A stretch of 64,000 nucleotides of DNA. It comes from Desmodus rotundus (taxonomy: Eukaryota > Chordata > Mammalia > Chiroptera > Phyllostomidae). The stretch is from NCBI RefSeq assembly GCF_022682495.2, contig NC_071388.1, forward strand, positions 179,791,528 to 179,855,527, read 5' to 3'. The notes beneath the pieces are model-generated. The model searched no databases, was not told the DNA's origin, and saw only the letters and a list, made by a program, of their open reading frames with translations. Shown in pieces: positions 44,991 to 58,126 of this stretch. Position 1 is the stretch's first letter. Every line of letters begins with the position of its first letter. The translations under genes and the position numbers were made by a program.

Positions 44991-47231
44991 ATATTTGAAA
45001 TTTAGATATGGCATTTAGTTAGCAACCAAACAATATTTTAATGATGTATCAAGGACTTGCTAATTTTTAAAAATTTTTCAGGTCAACATTTTTCAAAGCA
45101 ATGCTGTAAAAAATTGCAGCAAATACTAGACAAAAAAATGTTTCAACATATTTTGGCACCATTTATGAAAATCAACACTTCTCTAAATATGAGTTTTAAG
45201 AATAAGAATGGCAATAATGAATACCGAAAATTAAAAGTACTTATGGCAATTTTATATTCCAAAACTATATATAACATACTAAAATGATAAGCTCTTTCCA
45301 TTGTATAGAATTCTATCCATATCAAGGCATATATTTTCAATACAAGTAAATGGTATAATATCCCTTAGCCACATGACCTATAAAGGCATGTCATAGTAAC
45401 AATCTAAAGAAAAGTACAGGTGCTGAATTTTCTTAATTTAAATTTTACAAATGGAAGCACATAGATAATATATTGAAATTAGACAGTTTTTTATTATACA
45501 TCATTAATGGCTAGATCATTAATAATATATGAGTAAAACATAACATGAACCAAATGGCTTTACTGGAGAGAGCTTTAAGATTTAATTTTCATTCTTTTGT
45601 CATTTAATTTTCAATCAAAACATTGCCAAAACATAGCTTTCTGTAACTAATGTGCTAAAACATATATTGAGGGTAAAAGTCATGTCAACCTTGATTTTTC
45701 TCACTTTATGACATGGTCTGAATCTTAAAACTCCACAAAGTACAACTACAGATACTTGTGTAAAAGCCCTACCCATGATGCCACTGGCACCATTTCCATG
45801 GTAACTTGAATGCTTCAAAAGGAAAAAACAGAAGGAGTCTTAAGAAAATTGCACAAAGTGAACAAAATAAATTATTAGATTGAACATATGTGGCATAAAC
45901 AAAATATGGGGTACAGTTATTAAAACTGAATTGCCTTTTACAAAATGAAAGCGAGTATGAGTCAGGCATGGAACTTCACCTTATAGGAAATGTGGTCGTC
46001 CTAAGCTCGGCAGTGAAGGAGTCCTAGCAATTCTGATGTGGCCAAATTGGGGGCTCATATACACATCAACATATTTAATCATCTTCCCATTGTAGAGGCT
46101 CAAACTTCCATGTGATTTTTACATGAGTAATGAATTAAGAGAATAAAATTAAGGTGCAGTCATTAAATATATGCGAATAATAGGTAGTATCTACTGTTTT
46201 TATTATGCTAGCTCAAAATATGTATTTTTTGATACTCTGGTTTCTCTTCAGATCGTATAAATCTTTCAAAATATGTATTTTGATATTATTGTATAAATTA
46301 TTTTCTGTCCTCAAAATAAAAACACCATGTCAATTTTCTACCAAGAGGTACATTAAAAAAAAAACTATTTTCATTGCAGCAAGTCCTAGGTATTAAGTAG
46401 GATATTTTTAAGATAAGTCACTAACATTGGAACAAATTGCAATGAATTAAGTGAGCTAGTGACAGCTAGAGAACTAAGAACATAGTTCAATTATTTTATT
46501 CTTATACAATTGTGTTTGAGTGATCTAAACTAAAATCAAGTCGTGTTTTCTTTTGAAAGGCATTTATTTGCTTACAGAAAAGTATCTTAGATTTCATTGC
46601 ATCTATTATATTAACTCTACGTCATTAAACCTTTACTCTCCAGTTCTGCCTTTTTCAACGTCTATCTTTCTATTTCTATCAGTTCTGAACATTTAGGTGA
46701 GTGAATTACGTACTCACCACTGAACACATGTGCAAAGAGGAGCGATATGCATCACTGAAGACTCACTTGGCCTACTTCATCATTTTGCCTTAAGTTAGCT
46801 CTAATAATATTAATGCCCTAAACTGAAAACTCAAATTTGATTTTCAATTGTTCAAGGCCTCTAATTCAATATGACCATGAATAATAAGATGTGATGTCTT
46901 CAAAATTATGAACAAAAATTTGATTTCCAATTGTTACTTCATTCATCTAATGAATGTACTGAATGCCTACTATGTGAAAGGCACCATCCTTGGCATTAGC
47001 AATACAAATAAAAATATGAAATAGCACAGCCAACAGGACCTGATTTGCTACTGAATATGAGAGGAAAATATACTAATAAAGACTTATAGTATAAAATTGG
47101 AGTCCCTCAGGGTGCTATGGTATCTCAGTTTTTAAAAATCTGAATATAAGAGATAAAAGAGATTTTAAAAAACATCTAGCCCAACCCTTGTTTTACATCT
47201 AAAGAAACTAATTATCACAGACTGTGTTTAC

Positions 47232-47272
47232 ATGCATGTGTGTATTTGTGTGTATGTGCATCTGTGTGTGTT
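47232..47272. repeat. Imperfect TG-rich simple repeat
   Basis: Interrupted TGTG runs ('tgcatgtgtgtatttgtgtg', 'tatgtgcatctgtgtgtg'). Confidence 0.8.
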
Positions 47273-47357
47273 TTTTCAGGGTCCTGTAAAAATATAAAGA
47301 GAAACTGTACAAAGCAGGATCTCATTGATGTAATCTATATGTTCATATATAAACATG

Positions 47358-47384
47358 CACGGTATGGTGTGGTGTGGTGTGGTA
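47358..47384. repeat. GGTGT pentanucleotide repeat
   Basis: Consecutive GGTATGGTGTGGTGTGGTGT units followed by GGTATAAAGG. Confidence 0.85.
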
Positions 47385-49819
47385 TAAAGGAAGGTGCACG
47401 TGACCGGAAATCTAGAGAAGGGTTCTATTTGCACACTTATTTTTTAGGTATAGCATATGAACAAGATGTTCAGCAGTTTCTTTGTATTATGAGTTTCATT
47501 CAATCTCTATCACCCACTTCTCCAGGTTGTTGTGAGGACTGCATGTAGTAATGGATACAAAAATGCTTTGTAAAATTTAAAACAATAAAATATAATGTGA
47601 TTTTATTTCATGTAGCAAATCAAGATATAAAGATGATTAATTTAATTGTAGAGAATTATTGGATTAACAAAATGAAATGCTTAGTTGTGAATTAAAAGAA
47701 AGAACAGAGATTATTTCATTCTTATCCGTTCATTGTGTGTTTTCATGTTTAAGACATGCAAATGCTCAAATCAATGGAGAGGAAAAGACAATCATCAAAT
47801 TTAGGAAATGTGTTTCTCTATCTCCTTTTATTCCCAAGACAGCATGTGGCTTCCATCCTGATTAGAACAGTTGGTATGTGAAAGTTTACATGTCAGTGCT
47901 AGTATGGACTGCACCCCCAGTTTCTTCTAAGGAAAAGTACCCCACCCATTGAACTTACTGAGCAATAAGCAAGAACTTGGCAGGTTTGATCCCACACGGT
48001 CTGTTCCTCCCACCACTCCAACTTATTGAAGAATTGGTAAGTATCATAGCCAAATGCAGCCAATCAATCCATGGCTATCCAGATATGCATGATATAGCTG
48101 AAGATAATTTTTTTTAAAGAATTTAAACTTTGAGATTTTGGGAGATTGAGGCAGTTAACAGTGAGTGACTGAAACTGGATAATGCATAGAGAGAAACAAT
48201 GACACAGAGTCAGCACCATGAGAGCTAACGGCAAGCTGAAGTTATCAGGAAGAAATTCCACAGGTAGCACATTTGTAAGGTAGAGAAGAACCCATGTGTG
48301 TGTGGTCAGGGGCCTAGGCAGAGTAATCAGAGATGATTAAGGGCAGTCAGTCTCTGAAGTTGCCTTTGCTCATGAGGGACAGCACTATTTGTCTATAATA
48401 AATTCCTTAATGTGGACTGAGATCCTAAAATAGCCTGGAAATCTAAGGGAATTTTAAGATTTATTAAATGTGGCAGCCCAGCAAGAGTGATTAGAGGTGA
48501 TGACAGCAGCAGTAGCATCCAGGGGCGGTGTCCAGTGAAATGAATCAGACAATGAGCTGACGTGAAGGGATTTCACTGATTTTATTACCCAAATCGTCAC
48601 CAGGAAGGAGCTGGACTTGTAGTGCAGTCAAATGGCCTGTTGGAGACTCAGTTAAAGCATTTCTGAAAGATAGCACTTTATAAAATTAGGAGGTTTATCC
48701 TATACGATGTGAGAAATGTGCTACATTGGACATTTTCAAATCCTTCCTTTCAGTCATGCCATTTGTTTGCTTTGAGTTTTACTAAACCAAGAAACTTCTC
48801 CATCAGTGGGAGTCAGACTTTGCCTCTCTTTTGTTAACTGCTTTGGAAGCCTTTAGAAAAGAAAATGGAAGAAGCAGAGAGCCTCCCTTATCTCCTGAAG
48901 TTGCAAAAAATAATGTGATGGAAATTGGGGCTAGAGGTGCAAGGATGTCAGAAGTACAAGTACCACTAAATGTGTAACAGCAACAGGTCTCCCATACCAA
49001 AATAGTGCCCTTATAGGGAAAGAGAGGGGCCCTAAGGCCTCAGATGGGGACATTTACATATATAAGCATGTATCTTGAACTAAATGCCATTGAATTTTCA
49101 ATGCTGACAAAAGCTTTCTCTCTATCTATCGCTATGTCTTTTGGATTGAGGAGAGCAGCCCTCCATTGACTAAAGACCCTATAATAACCACATCTGGAAG
49201 AACAACCTCAGAAAATAGTATGTGCCCCTGCCTTTCCTTATTACTACCAAGAGAGTGACCAGGATTGAATATCAGTACAGCTTGAGCAACAAAATACATT
49301 ATCTCTTCAGTTTACACACCAAAGGAACTGAATGTCTCAATGTCTGCCAGGAATCAGGGGACCATGTGTAAAATTGTACCTTAAGGATGTTGGACTGAGA
49401 GACCGGAATGTTAGACTGGATAAGAAAGAATTTATTAATATGGAAGTACTCATCTTTGATTCAGAGTACTATAGCCTACCAAGAAACTTTAGTCAGACCC
49501 AATACAGAGTTTTGTCCTAAGTCCATCTACAGTAGGTTCTTGGGGACTTTGTAACTATGCTGTGGTTTGTTTTATCTCACCACGTAATTGTGAAAGATAT
49601 ACCTAGTAACTAGTAGAATCTTCACATTGCTTCCCTGATCTGTGCAGTAACTTATGCTATGATAGAAGGGTTGGATGGAATTCCTAAAACTGTTCTTATT
49701 TAACCAAAATAATCAACTATAAAAATTAATTCCCAAGAAGTCACCTTTGACTGAAGGGGAAGCTGAAAGATAAATGCTTTGCCTTTTCTTCCTTTAAGAT
49801 GCATTTCTTAAAAGTTTGC

Positions 49820-49905
49820 CAGGGGTGTCAAACTCATTTTCACCAGGGGCTACATCAGCCTTGTGGTTGCCTTCAAAGGGCCGAATGTGGACAAGCCCAA
49901 GTGAA
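49820..49905 (+). mobile_element. Truncated hAT-like element end
   Basis: Opens CAGGGGTGTCAAACTCATTT, a hAT-style CAG.G terminal repeat, then 'gggctacatcagccttgtgg' and 'caaagggccgaatgtgga'. The matching other end was not found, so only one terminus survives or the rest is beyond recognition. Confidence 0.5.
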
Positions 49906-49999
49906 GGCCCATAATATAATGGGGGAAGAGGAAAATCAAAGAAAAAAGATGAAAATCAGAGTATAGCTTGCAATAGAAACAATTTGTAGAGAGCCTACT

Positions 50000-50160
50000 G
50001 TAGGCTAGGCACTAATTAAATGTTTATATATGCTAACTGATTTGATACTCGTAACAATCCTTGAGGTATCCCCATTTTATAGATGATAAAACTAAAGCAG
50101 GCAGCATTGACAGAACTTGCCTAATGTGACTCAACTACAAATAAGAGACTTCTAATTTGA
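50000..50160 (-). repeat. MIR SINE
   Basis: Reverse-strand MIR: 'gatactcgtaacaatccttg', 'aggtatccccattttataga', 'aacttgcctaatgtgactca'. Confidence 0.75.
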
Positions 50161-50249
50161 GTAACAGCTTACCTGAGTTGACTCAACCACCAAGTAACAG
50201 ACTTGAAAGCCTGACTCTGGAGCTCACATCCTTAAAACACCCTCCAACA

Positions 50250-51740
50250 TCTTGTTTTTTAATTGTGGTAAGATACATATGACATAAAATTTACCATATT
50301 AACCATTTTTAAATGTACCATTCAATGTCATCAAGTACATTCACATGTTGTGCTACCATCCCCATTCTCCAACCACAAAACTCTTCTATCTTGTGAAAAT
50401 GAAATCCAGTATCCATTAGATAATTCCCAGTCCCCTCCACCCCCAGCCCTTTGCGATCACAATTCTACTTTTGTCTATATGAATTTGACTCTTCTGAGTA
50501 CCTCATATACGTGGAATCATACAGCACTAGTCCTTTTGTGACTGGCTTAGTTCACTCTGATTCATCCATGTTGTAGCATCTGTCAAAATTGAGTCCCTTT
50601 TCAAAGTTGGATAATATTCACTGTACGTATACACCACATTTTTGGGATGCATTCATCCATTAATAGACATTTGTGTTGCTTCAACCTTTTGCCTATTCCT
50701 ATGAACGCTGGTTTACAAAAATCTTTTTGAGTTGCTTCCAATACTCTTGGTTATATACCTAGAAGTAAAATTGCTGGATCAAATGGCAATTCTATTTTGA
50801 AATTTTTGAAGAATGGTCATATGATTTTCTATAGTGGTTGTACCATTTAACATGTCCACCAACAGTACAAAAGGATTCCAATTTCTCTACATCCTCACCA
50901 ATACTAATTTTCTGGGTTTTGATTATTTGTTTTATATTTGATAGTAGACACCCTAGTAGGTATGAGGTGGTATCTCCTTGTAGTTTTTTTTGATCTGCAT
51001 TTCCTTAATAATTACTGATGTTGAACATCTGTTTGTGTGGTTGTTGGCCATTCATTATAATTTTCGGAAGAATGTCTATTCAAGTCTTTTTCTTTTTCAA
51101 TTTGTGTTATTTTCTTCTTGTTGTTTTTGAATTGTAAGAGTTCTTCATATATTTTGAATATTAGCTTCTTATCAAGTATATGATTTGCAAATATATTCTT
51201 CCATTCCATAGATGTCTTTTCACCATGCTGATTGTGTCTTTTGACGTACAGAAATTTCAAATTTTGATGTAGTCCAATTTATCCAGTTTTTTTTGTTGTT
51301 GTTTCTTCTGCCTTTGGATCCATGAAATCCTTACCAAATCCAAATCCAATGATTTTTTATCCTACATTTTCTTCTAGGAGTGTTAGAGTTTGATGTCTTA
51401 TATTTAGATCTTAAACCTATTTTGATTTTTGTGATTTTCGTGTATGACTTAAGGTAATAGTCCCAACCTTTTCTTTGCATGTGGATTCCCAATTTTTCTA
51501 ATACCATATGTTGAAAAGACTGTCCTTACCCTCATTAAACGACCACTGGTACCATTGTCAAACATAACGTGGCCCATATGCAAGGGTTTATTTCTGGCCT
51601 CAATATTCTATTCTTTGGTTTAGATATAATCTGTCTTTCTGACAGTACCACATTGTCCTATTGCTGTGGCTTTGTAGTAAGTTTTGAAACCAGGAGGTAT
51701 GAGACCTCCAACTTCATTCTTCTTTTCATGAGATTTTCTT
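50250..51740 (-). mobile_element. Old L1 (L1M-type), ORF2 C-terminus to 3' end
   Basis: On the + strand it opens with 'aattgtggtaagatacatat' and 'aaatttaccatattaaccat', antisense of the L1MB/L1MC 3' tail, then 'ttccatgttgtagcatctgt'-type phrases ('gattcatccatgttgtagca'), 'attgctggatcaaatggcaa', 'ctctacatcctcaccaatac', and ORF2 antisense ('gtccaatttatccagttttt', 'gatccatgaaatccttacca', 'gctgtggctttgtagtaagt'). Contiguous 1.5 kb without inversion. ORF2 frames are broken; the longest remnant (51012-51260, minus) contains SMEWKNIFANHILDKKLIFK. Confidence 0.88.
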
Positions 51741-53189
51741 AGAATTTAATACATTAATTTAATTCTTTGTTAGTTTCTAGGAGAGAGAGAAAATACAAAA
51801 GGTTCGTTGATTTTTTCCAAAGTAGTTTATAAGACCAGTATCCCTGGGAATGCACTCTAGGAAACATTGCTTTTTTACATAACTCAGGTATTTTAGGAAT
51901 CCTAACTGATCTCCCATCACACACAATTTTCAAAATTAATTGGATTGTAATAACCCCAAATAATCATTTTCTTTCTAAAATAAAAAATTTATTTTTAATT
52001 TTTTTCATAAAAATCCAAATGCTTACAAACATATTAACATTACCATGTAACTGTAGTTAATATAGTGAATGTTACACTTGCCTGAAAGGCACAGGAAACC
52101 CAATGATGGATTAGACAAGAATATAGTTTATTTCTCTCATATCAAAATCCAAAGGTAGACGGCCCAGGGCTTGGTGAGAGTACACTGGGTATAGCCTCTG
52201 GTTCCAAGATTACCTCATAATCTAACATGTATTCATGATAATAAAATGCAAAACAGAATATTTGAAATGACATATGAAAAAAGTAATATTATTTAACAAT
52301 TCACTTAACAGCATGATGATTCTGTTACTCTGATGAAACTCTTAAATGTGAGAATACTGGTATTATAGAGGAAGTTGTGGAGGACTAAATACTCCCCGTG
52401 ATTATCCACTTTAAATATCAAGATCTCTGAACTTGAAATCTCACAGCGAGATAGAGAAGACTAAAAATGTCACTGCATTTAAATAAATTTCACAACTTGT
52501 GACTTTGCATCACATCTGATGTTTGTGGCCTAAAAATTTGTGCTCTCTTTAAAAAATCTATAAATTTGTGTAGCTATTTGCAGACATCCACTTGCCTGGC
52601 ACCTCATGCTGTGTAAAAGAGCAAAGTCCGCCATTATTCCAGGAACAGGTGTGTGGCATCTATAAAAATTTCCAAAAGAGGACACACCCATTGGAGTAAC
52701 AAACTAATTTTCAATTTGAAAAGCCCATTTCTTAGATTGGTGGGGCAAATTAAACTGCTCACACTACAGTGCATTGCGTCATACTGCACATGAGCTAACC
52801 CTCCAGGCTTATGCGATGCATTAGCCTACAATCCATCATTAGCTGCTTTGTGTCGCACACATACATGGCCTAACTACATTCCTGCCACATCCCATCATTT
52901 TGTCATTTGGCGAGGGAATCTCTAAATTCAGGAATGTGATGTCTGATGAATATCAACTCACTGCTTACATATACTCGACTTTATGGCTCTGTCTGTTCCT
53001 CTGGGCCCCTGAATTCTCCGTCTTCCTTCACTGTCTTCCTCTGGGGAGACACCTTCATTTCCAGTGATGAGCAATCCAAGTCTCTCCCATTTTAACAGGA
53101 AAATCATTCTCATGATTTTCTATCCACCTGCTATGCCTCCTCACTTTCCTTCATTTATCGTACACATTTCTCATAATGCAAATCTATTT
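51741..53189. other. Unassigned non-coding DNA
   Basis: No gene recognised. 52090-52200 ('ggattagacaagaatatagt', 'gtagacggcccagggcttgg') resembles an ancient interspersed repeat I cannot name. 52960-53189 may be the far 5' part of the L2 that follows. Confidence 0.45.
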
Positions 53190-54425
53190 TATCCATCTCC
53201 ATTGTCTCTTCAATCTGAATTCAAACTGGAATATTTTCCCTAAGGCATAACTGGTCTCTTAATTACCAAACCCAGTGAATATCTTTTAAGTTCTTATCTC
53301 AATTATGCCTCCATGGCATTTGATATAGTTAGTTATTTTTTCTGATTGAAACTATTGTTAATTTGGTTTTTATGATATCTTGCTCTCTTGGTCCCTACTT
53401 TTGATCATTTTTCTCAGTACTTTTCTAATAATTTTTGTCAGAATTCCCCAGAGATTATCTTTGAAGATCTTTTCTTTCAGGTTAAATCCTGTCCCTGCTT
53501 CAGTACCTGATACAATGAGCTCTTGAGTTTCCTACAAAATTATAAACTCAACATGTCCAAAGTGAATGCCTTACCTTTCCCTGAAGTGCTCTTCCTCATG
53601 TTTCTCTGATAAGTGTCAGAAATCTTCACTCCTCAGGTACCCAAGTCAAAGTTCAGGAGCCAGTTCTGATGTATTTCCTTTCCTCAACCACCATACCTAA
53701 TTCATGAATGAATCTTACTAATTTTAATTCCAAAACTTATCTCAAATCCATCCCAACACATATCTTTCAATCTAATTCATCATTTCACATCAGAATGAAT
53801 ATAATAGACTCCTAATGGATCTCCCAGCCTCTAGTATTCTCTCAAGTCTGTGTCCCATGCTGTTACCAAAACCTCTATCTAAAACACAAACATGTCCATG
53901 TCTGCCTCCTGATTAAAACCTGTGGATGACTTCCAGGATAAATTTCCAGCACATTGGCATGGGCTACAGGATCCTCCACAGTCTGGCTGCTGCCTCCCTT
54001 CCAGGCTTCCCCCTGTTGCCAACCCAATATTCTAGTACTCCGTGTTCCTGCAGCACACGAATACTTGTAAATCTCAGGACACACCACAACGCTTGTTGAT
54101 GTTCTCCTCTTTTCATTCCTTGCTCTCCATCCATCTCATAAATCCTACTCATCTTTCAAAACCCTTCTCTGAAGTTCTCCTCAGGGCTCCAGGCAGAGTT
54201 AATCACTTCCTAACCTATTGTTCTTTTCTTGTGCATACTTTTATCATGGTACTATTGCTCTCATTTATAATTATTTATCTGCCTGTACAATCCTCCTTCA
54301 ATAGATTGTAAGTTTCTCAGTAGCAGGAACCGTGTGCTATTCATCCTTTTATCTCCAGCATCTAGCATAATTGTCCTTACTGCCTTGTATTCAGGAAATG
54401 TTGGCAGAAGTGATCTGAAGTGAAT
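53190..54425 (+). mobile_element. L2 LINE 3' region
   Basis: Follows L2 in order: 'aactcaacatgtccaaagtg' + 'aatgccttacc', 'cttatctcaaatccatccca', 'atggatctcccagcctctag', 'catgtccatgtctgcctcct', 'gattaaaacctgtggatgac', 'ggctacaggatcctccacag', 'acccttctctgaagttctcc' and the tail 'atctccagcatctagcataa'. L2 is an ancient CR1-like LINE, extinct in placental mammals. About 1.2 kb survives, an unusually long copy; no open frame of note. Confidence 0.8.
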
Positions 54426-55379
54426 TCATGGTCCTCAGAGTATACTTTGCTTTATTTTGCTTAGAAAAATAATACATTTTAAAATTTATCATAGGGTTTC
54501 CAGTTCAAAATGAAGAATAACCTTAATATTTATTTCACCTTTTCAAAACCTACTAAACATCACAGTATACAAAGGGGTGGGGAGATGTAAGAATTAAACA
54601 GAAAATATGAGGCAGAGTCCTGAAAAAGAAATCTATGTTTTGCATATTGAAAGTGGAAAGGACCGATTGAAAGACAAACCAGAGAGAGCTATACCCAAAA
54701 CACAAGTGAGATACTTTTTCTCTCTTGAACCTAGAGCCACATTAAAATCAACAAAGAACAGTTTAAGAAATACAGCAAAAATCTAGGGAATTATTTGTAG
54801 GGTTCTAAAAAACAGTTTATGAAGTACCCCCATAGAATTTATTCTGATGAAATGGGTGTGTGTGCCTTGGAAAGAATATGGTGTTCTTTGTAGCTGGTTT
54901 CATTCCACAATGAAGCCTTCGCTATTTGGGCTTTGGCTGATTGAGGTGCACCCAACTTAGCTTCCTGCTTGATTCGTGCCAACTCCTTGCCCATCCACAT
55001 TAAACATGCTTGCCTGTTGACATACACCACAACTACTCAAAGCTTGCAATCTGCCCTTCCATTCACAGGAGAGACCTGTTAGGAAACAACTTTATGAGAC
55101 AAAGACCAAAGCTAGCTCTCTATATTTAGTGACTTATTTATTTATTCATATTTAATAATATATAACCAAGAACCACCATATATTTAAGAATAAAGCAACA
55201 ACAGGATAAAGCAGAAAGGCCAAGAGGAACAAACAAAACTCACCCTAGGGTAAGTAAAGAACAAAAGAGAATTTTGAAATCCTGTATTACATTCTTGGAG
55301 AGATATTATGTATCTTATTCATACAGCAAAAACATCATGCTATGATTAATGATTCCCACAGAACAAGATAGAGAGAGCT
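54426..55379. other. Unassigned DNA
   Basis: No gene recognised. A minus-strand open frame at 54839-55030 (63 codons) has no known motif. Parts may belong to the old L1 that follows. Confidence 0.4.
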
Positions 55380-56030
55380 CTTCAAAGCTCAAAATTTAAA
55401 ATGAAGTTAAATTCTGAACAGTCAGTAAATTAACTGACAAAAATAATGGAAAGATTGGGAGGTAAAGATACAACTGTCCTAAAAAGTATATCACATTCAC
55501 AAACACATGAAAATAAAAGAGAGATAAAATGAAGGAGACTTAATATCCAGCTAAAAGAAATTCTGAAAAGAGAAAACAGAATCTTGAGAAAATAATACAA
55601 GGCAATGCCCCAGAACTGAAAGGGGATAAAAATCATGACATTTAAAGACCCTACCCAGTACTAAACTAGATGCCTAAAAAATATTGAGGTGTGCACTTTC
55701 AAAGTACCAAACTGAAGAGAACTTTCAAAAAGCTACTACATTAGATAAGCTTATTAGTAGATGCTAGAAGGCAACGGAGCAATACCTTTAAATGCCAGAA
55801 GGAATATGATATTGTACCTGCAATCTATAGCAAGCTAAACAACCAATTAATGATTTATATAGTAGAAAGTCAAGAGACACAGTCTAAATTGATGGGCCAA
55901 GATATAGAAGTTTAGATATTATTTAAAGCTATAAAAACAGCTAACAGAAAAGCTTAAAAAAATATCTAGCAGGAAAATTTTAAGGAGATCAGGCAGAGGG
56001 CAAGTTAACTTGAATTTAGCATATCCAATG
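55380..56030 (+). mobile_element. Very old L1 ORF1-region fragment
   Basis: 'atgccccagaactgaaaggg', 'cagtactaaactagatgcct', 'gaagagaactttcaaaaagc', 'tagaaggcaacggagcaata' and 'ctgcaatctatagcaagcta' parallel the ORF1 region of L1ME/HAL1-like elements ('..aaagcagccagagag..', '..gcaacagaagcc..'). Highly diverged, no open frame. Confidence 0.5.
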
Positions 56031-56041
56031 CAAGTTTGGGG

Positions 56042-56516
56042 TTTTTTTTTCAATTTTCAATTAAAGTTGACATAATATATTAGTTTCAGGTGTACGATAG
56101 AGTGACTATACACTTTTATAACTTAGCAAGTGACCACTCTAACAAGTCTGGCACCCATCTGACACAGTACATAGTTATTACAATATTATTGACTATATTC
56201 CCACGACTATTTTTATAACTGCAAATTTGCACTCCTTAATCCTTTACCTTTTTCCCCCATCCTCCAATCTCCCTCACATCTGGCACCCATCAATTTGTTC
56301 TCTGAATAGATAAGGATGTGGTACATGTATACAATGGACTATTACTCAGCCATAACAAAGAGTGGAATCTTGCCGTTTGCCACAGCACTGATAGACAGAG
56401 AGAGAGCACTACGCTAAGTGAAGTAACTCAGACCAAAAAATGAAAATACATATTATTTCATTTATATGTGAAATCTAAAACACAAAGTAAATAAACAAAA
56501 TGGAAATGATGAAGTT
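56042..56516 (-). mobile_element. Short L1 with 5' inversion
   Basis: 56042-56308 is antisense L1 3' UTR behind a nine-T tail ('gacataatatattagtttca', 'ttgactatattcccacgact'). 56309-56516 is sense L1 from just upstream ('aaggatgtggtacatgtata', 'ctattactcagccataacaa', 'ctacgctaagtgaagtaact'). Read on the minus strand this is an inverted 5' part joined to a normal 3' part and tail, as twin priming produces. Confidence 0.8.
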
Positions 56517-56699
56517 ATTAATAAATAAAATTTAAATTTGATGAATGAAGATGGAAATTCATAACCATTAAAAACAGTTAAGAAGAGCTTACTCCGGGAA
56601 CTGAACCTGAAGGTGAGGAGCAGGGGGAAAGAGAAACTTAAATATATTCCTTTCTCTTATTCATTTATTTGCCTGTTGAAATGTTTGAGTTTTATTAAC

Positions 56700-57265
56700 A
56701 CGTGTTTGAATCACTGCTATCACTGTGATAGCACATTTCCAAAGACGGCCACCATCATTTCTCCCCCGCTCTGCACGTGCATGCCGCTCCTCCGTCAGGA
56801 GGTAGCATATATTTCTCTACCTCCTCGAATCTGGGTTGGCTCTGTCAACCTCAGCCAACAGAACATGGTCGAAAGGATGCTGCACTAGTGTTGGACTTAA
56901 CTTTTAAGAGAACTGATAGTTTCTACTTCTAGTTTCTTGGACTCATAAGAGTAGAGGCCTCATGAAAGGGATTAGTGTGCTTATAAGGAGAGATACAAAT
57001 ATAAGATCTCTCAACCTCTTTCTCTCTTAATATCTCTCTCAGTATCCCTCTCTCTGAATCTCTCTCTCACTTTCTCTCTCTCTCTGCCATGTGAGAAGGG
57101 AACAAGAAGATAGCCATCTGCATACACAGAAAGTGCCCTCAACAGGCAATGGATCTGCCAACACCTTGACTTTGAATTTCCCAGTTTCCAGAACTGTGAA
57201 AAATAAAATTTTGTTGTTCAAGCCACCCAGTCTGTGGTATCCTGTTATAGAAGCTAAGGAAGGAA
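56700..57265 (+). mobile_element. MaLR LTR, MST-like 3' half
   Basis: 57000-57265 carries a CT-rich tract, 'ctgccatgtgagaagggaac', 'agatagccatctgcatacac', 'aatggatctgccaacacctt', 'gactttgaatttcccagttt', 'ccagaactgtgaaaaataaa', 'gttcaagccacccagtctgt' and 'ggtatcctgttatagaagct', the ordered 3' landmarks of MSTA/MSTB LTRs. The 5' part (56700-56930) is LTR-like but less certain. No internal region adjoins. Confidence 0.8.
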
Positions 57266-58126
57266 AGTGATATAACATCACTTGATTAAGTGTCTACATG
57301 TGTAAAAAGAATTTTTAGATGTTATATGCTATTATTTTTTTCTAAAAATAGAGCATTTTAATTTTGTGTTCTACTTCACTTGTATTGTTGGTTTACTGTT
57401 TTAAAACTAATATGTATTATTTTTATAGTAAAAATAAAACTATTTTCATATTTAAGGTAACTATACTTTTTAAAAAGACTTAGATCAAAGGAAAATTCAA
57501 TAATGTGCAAGTTATAAAAGACAACATAATAAAACAACCCAAAGTACTGGAAAAAAGGAAATAATCAAGACTGTTAGACAAATTTAATTTAAAAGAAAAC
57601 AGTCAGTATTAATACCAAGTAGAACTTAATGCATTAAGCATTAAAAAAACAGGCAAGAAAGTAAACAATAACCAAAAGAAAGTGGAAAAAATTTAGCGGG
57701 AGAACAAACTTTAATTCATTAGAAGACAAAAAGTGGAGCTGAGGGGTGTTAAACATGCAAAGTGATGAACGAAACCCAGACATTTGGTAGTTTTCTCTAG
57801 AGAGAAGGAGAGAGAACAGAAATGTTCCTTAATGATGAACTCATGAGAGCAGACACCCTGCCTGCCTTGGCAACAGGTCGTGTCCTGCTGCCTAGAACCA
57901 TGCCCGTCACACAGTTGGACCTCAGCATTAGCCAGGGACAAAAATAAATTCTTATTTGGAGATGATTTAGGAAGTGCTAAAAACATAAAAACATACAAGT
58001 CAAGCAAATAACTTCAAAAGACTGAACAAAATAAACATAGAAACTACTTAGTAAGAGAAGGAAAATCAGAAAAACAAGGAGAGAAAAGATTTTATTTTTT
58101 GCATCTGGGAACAGACAGAAAACTAT
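57266..58126. other. Unassigned AT-rich DNA with an L2 scrap
   Basis: No gene recognised apart from the L2 tail fragment at 57830-57940. Confidence 0.45.
57830..57940 (+). repeat. L2 tail fragment
   Basis: 'aactcatgagagcagacacc', 'aacaggtcgtgtcctgctgc', 'ctagaaccatgcccgtcaca' and 'cagttggacctcagcattag' follow the L2 3' end ('..gagggcagggacc..ctagcacagtgcctggcac..'). Confidence 0.55.

Larger units (their letters stand above)
44991..49819. other. Unassigned non-coding DNA
   Basis: About 4.8 kb without a recognisable gene. 46945-47040 ('gaatgcctactatgtgaaag', 'gcaccatccttggcattagc') is an ancient mammalian repeat fragment. 47165-47220 resembles a MIR-type piece. TG-rich (47232-47272) and GGTGT (47358-47384) simple repeats are present. 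Open frames are short and motif-free. Confidence 0.45.

Noticed and set aside
54839..55030. 63-codon minus-strand frame as a conserved exon
   Set aside because: The composition looks protein-like but there is no recognised homologue, no clear splice sites, and the region borders old L1 sequence.
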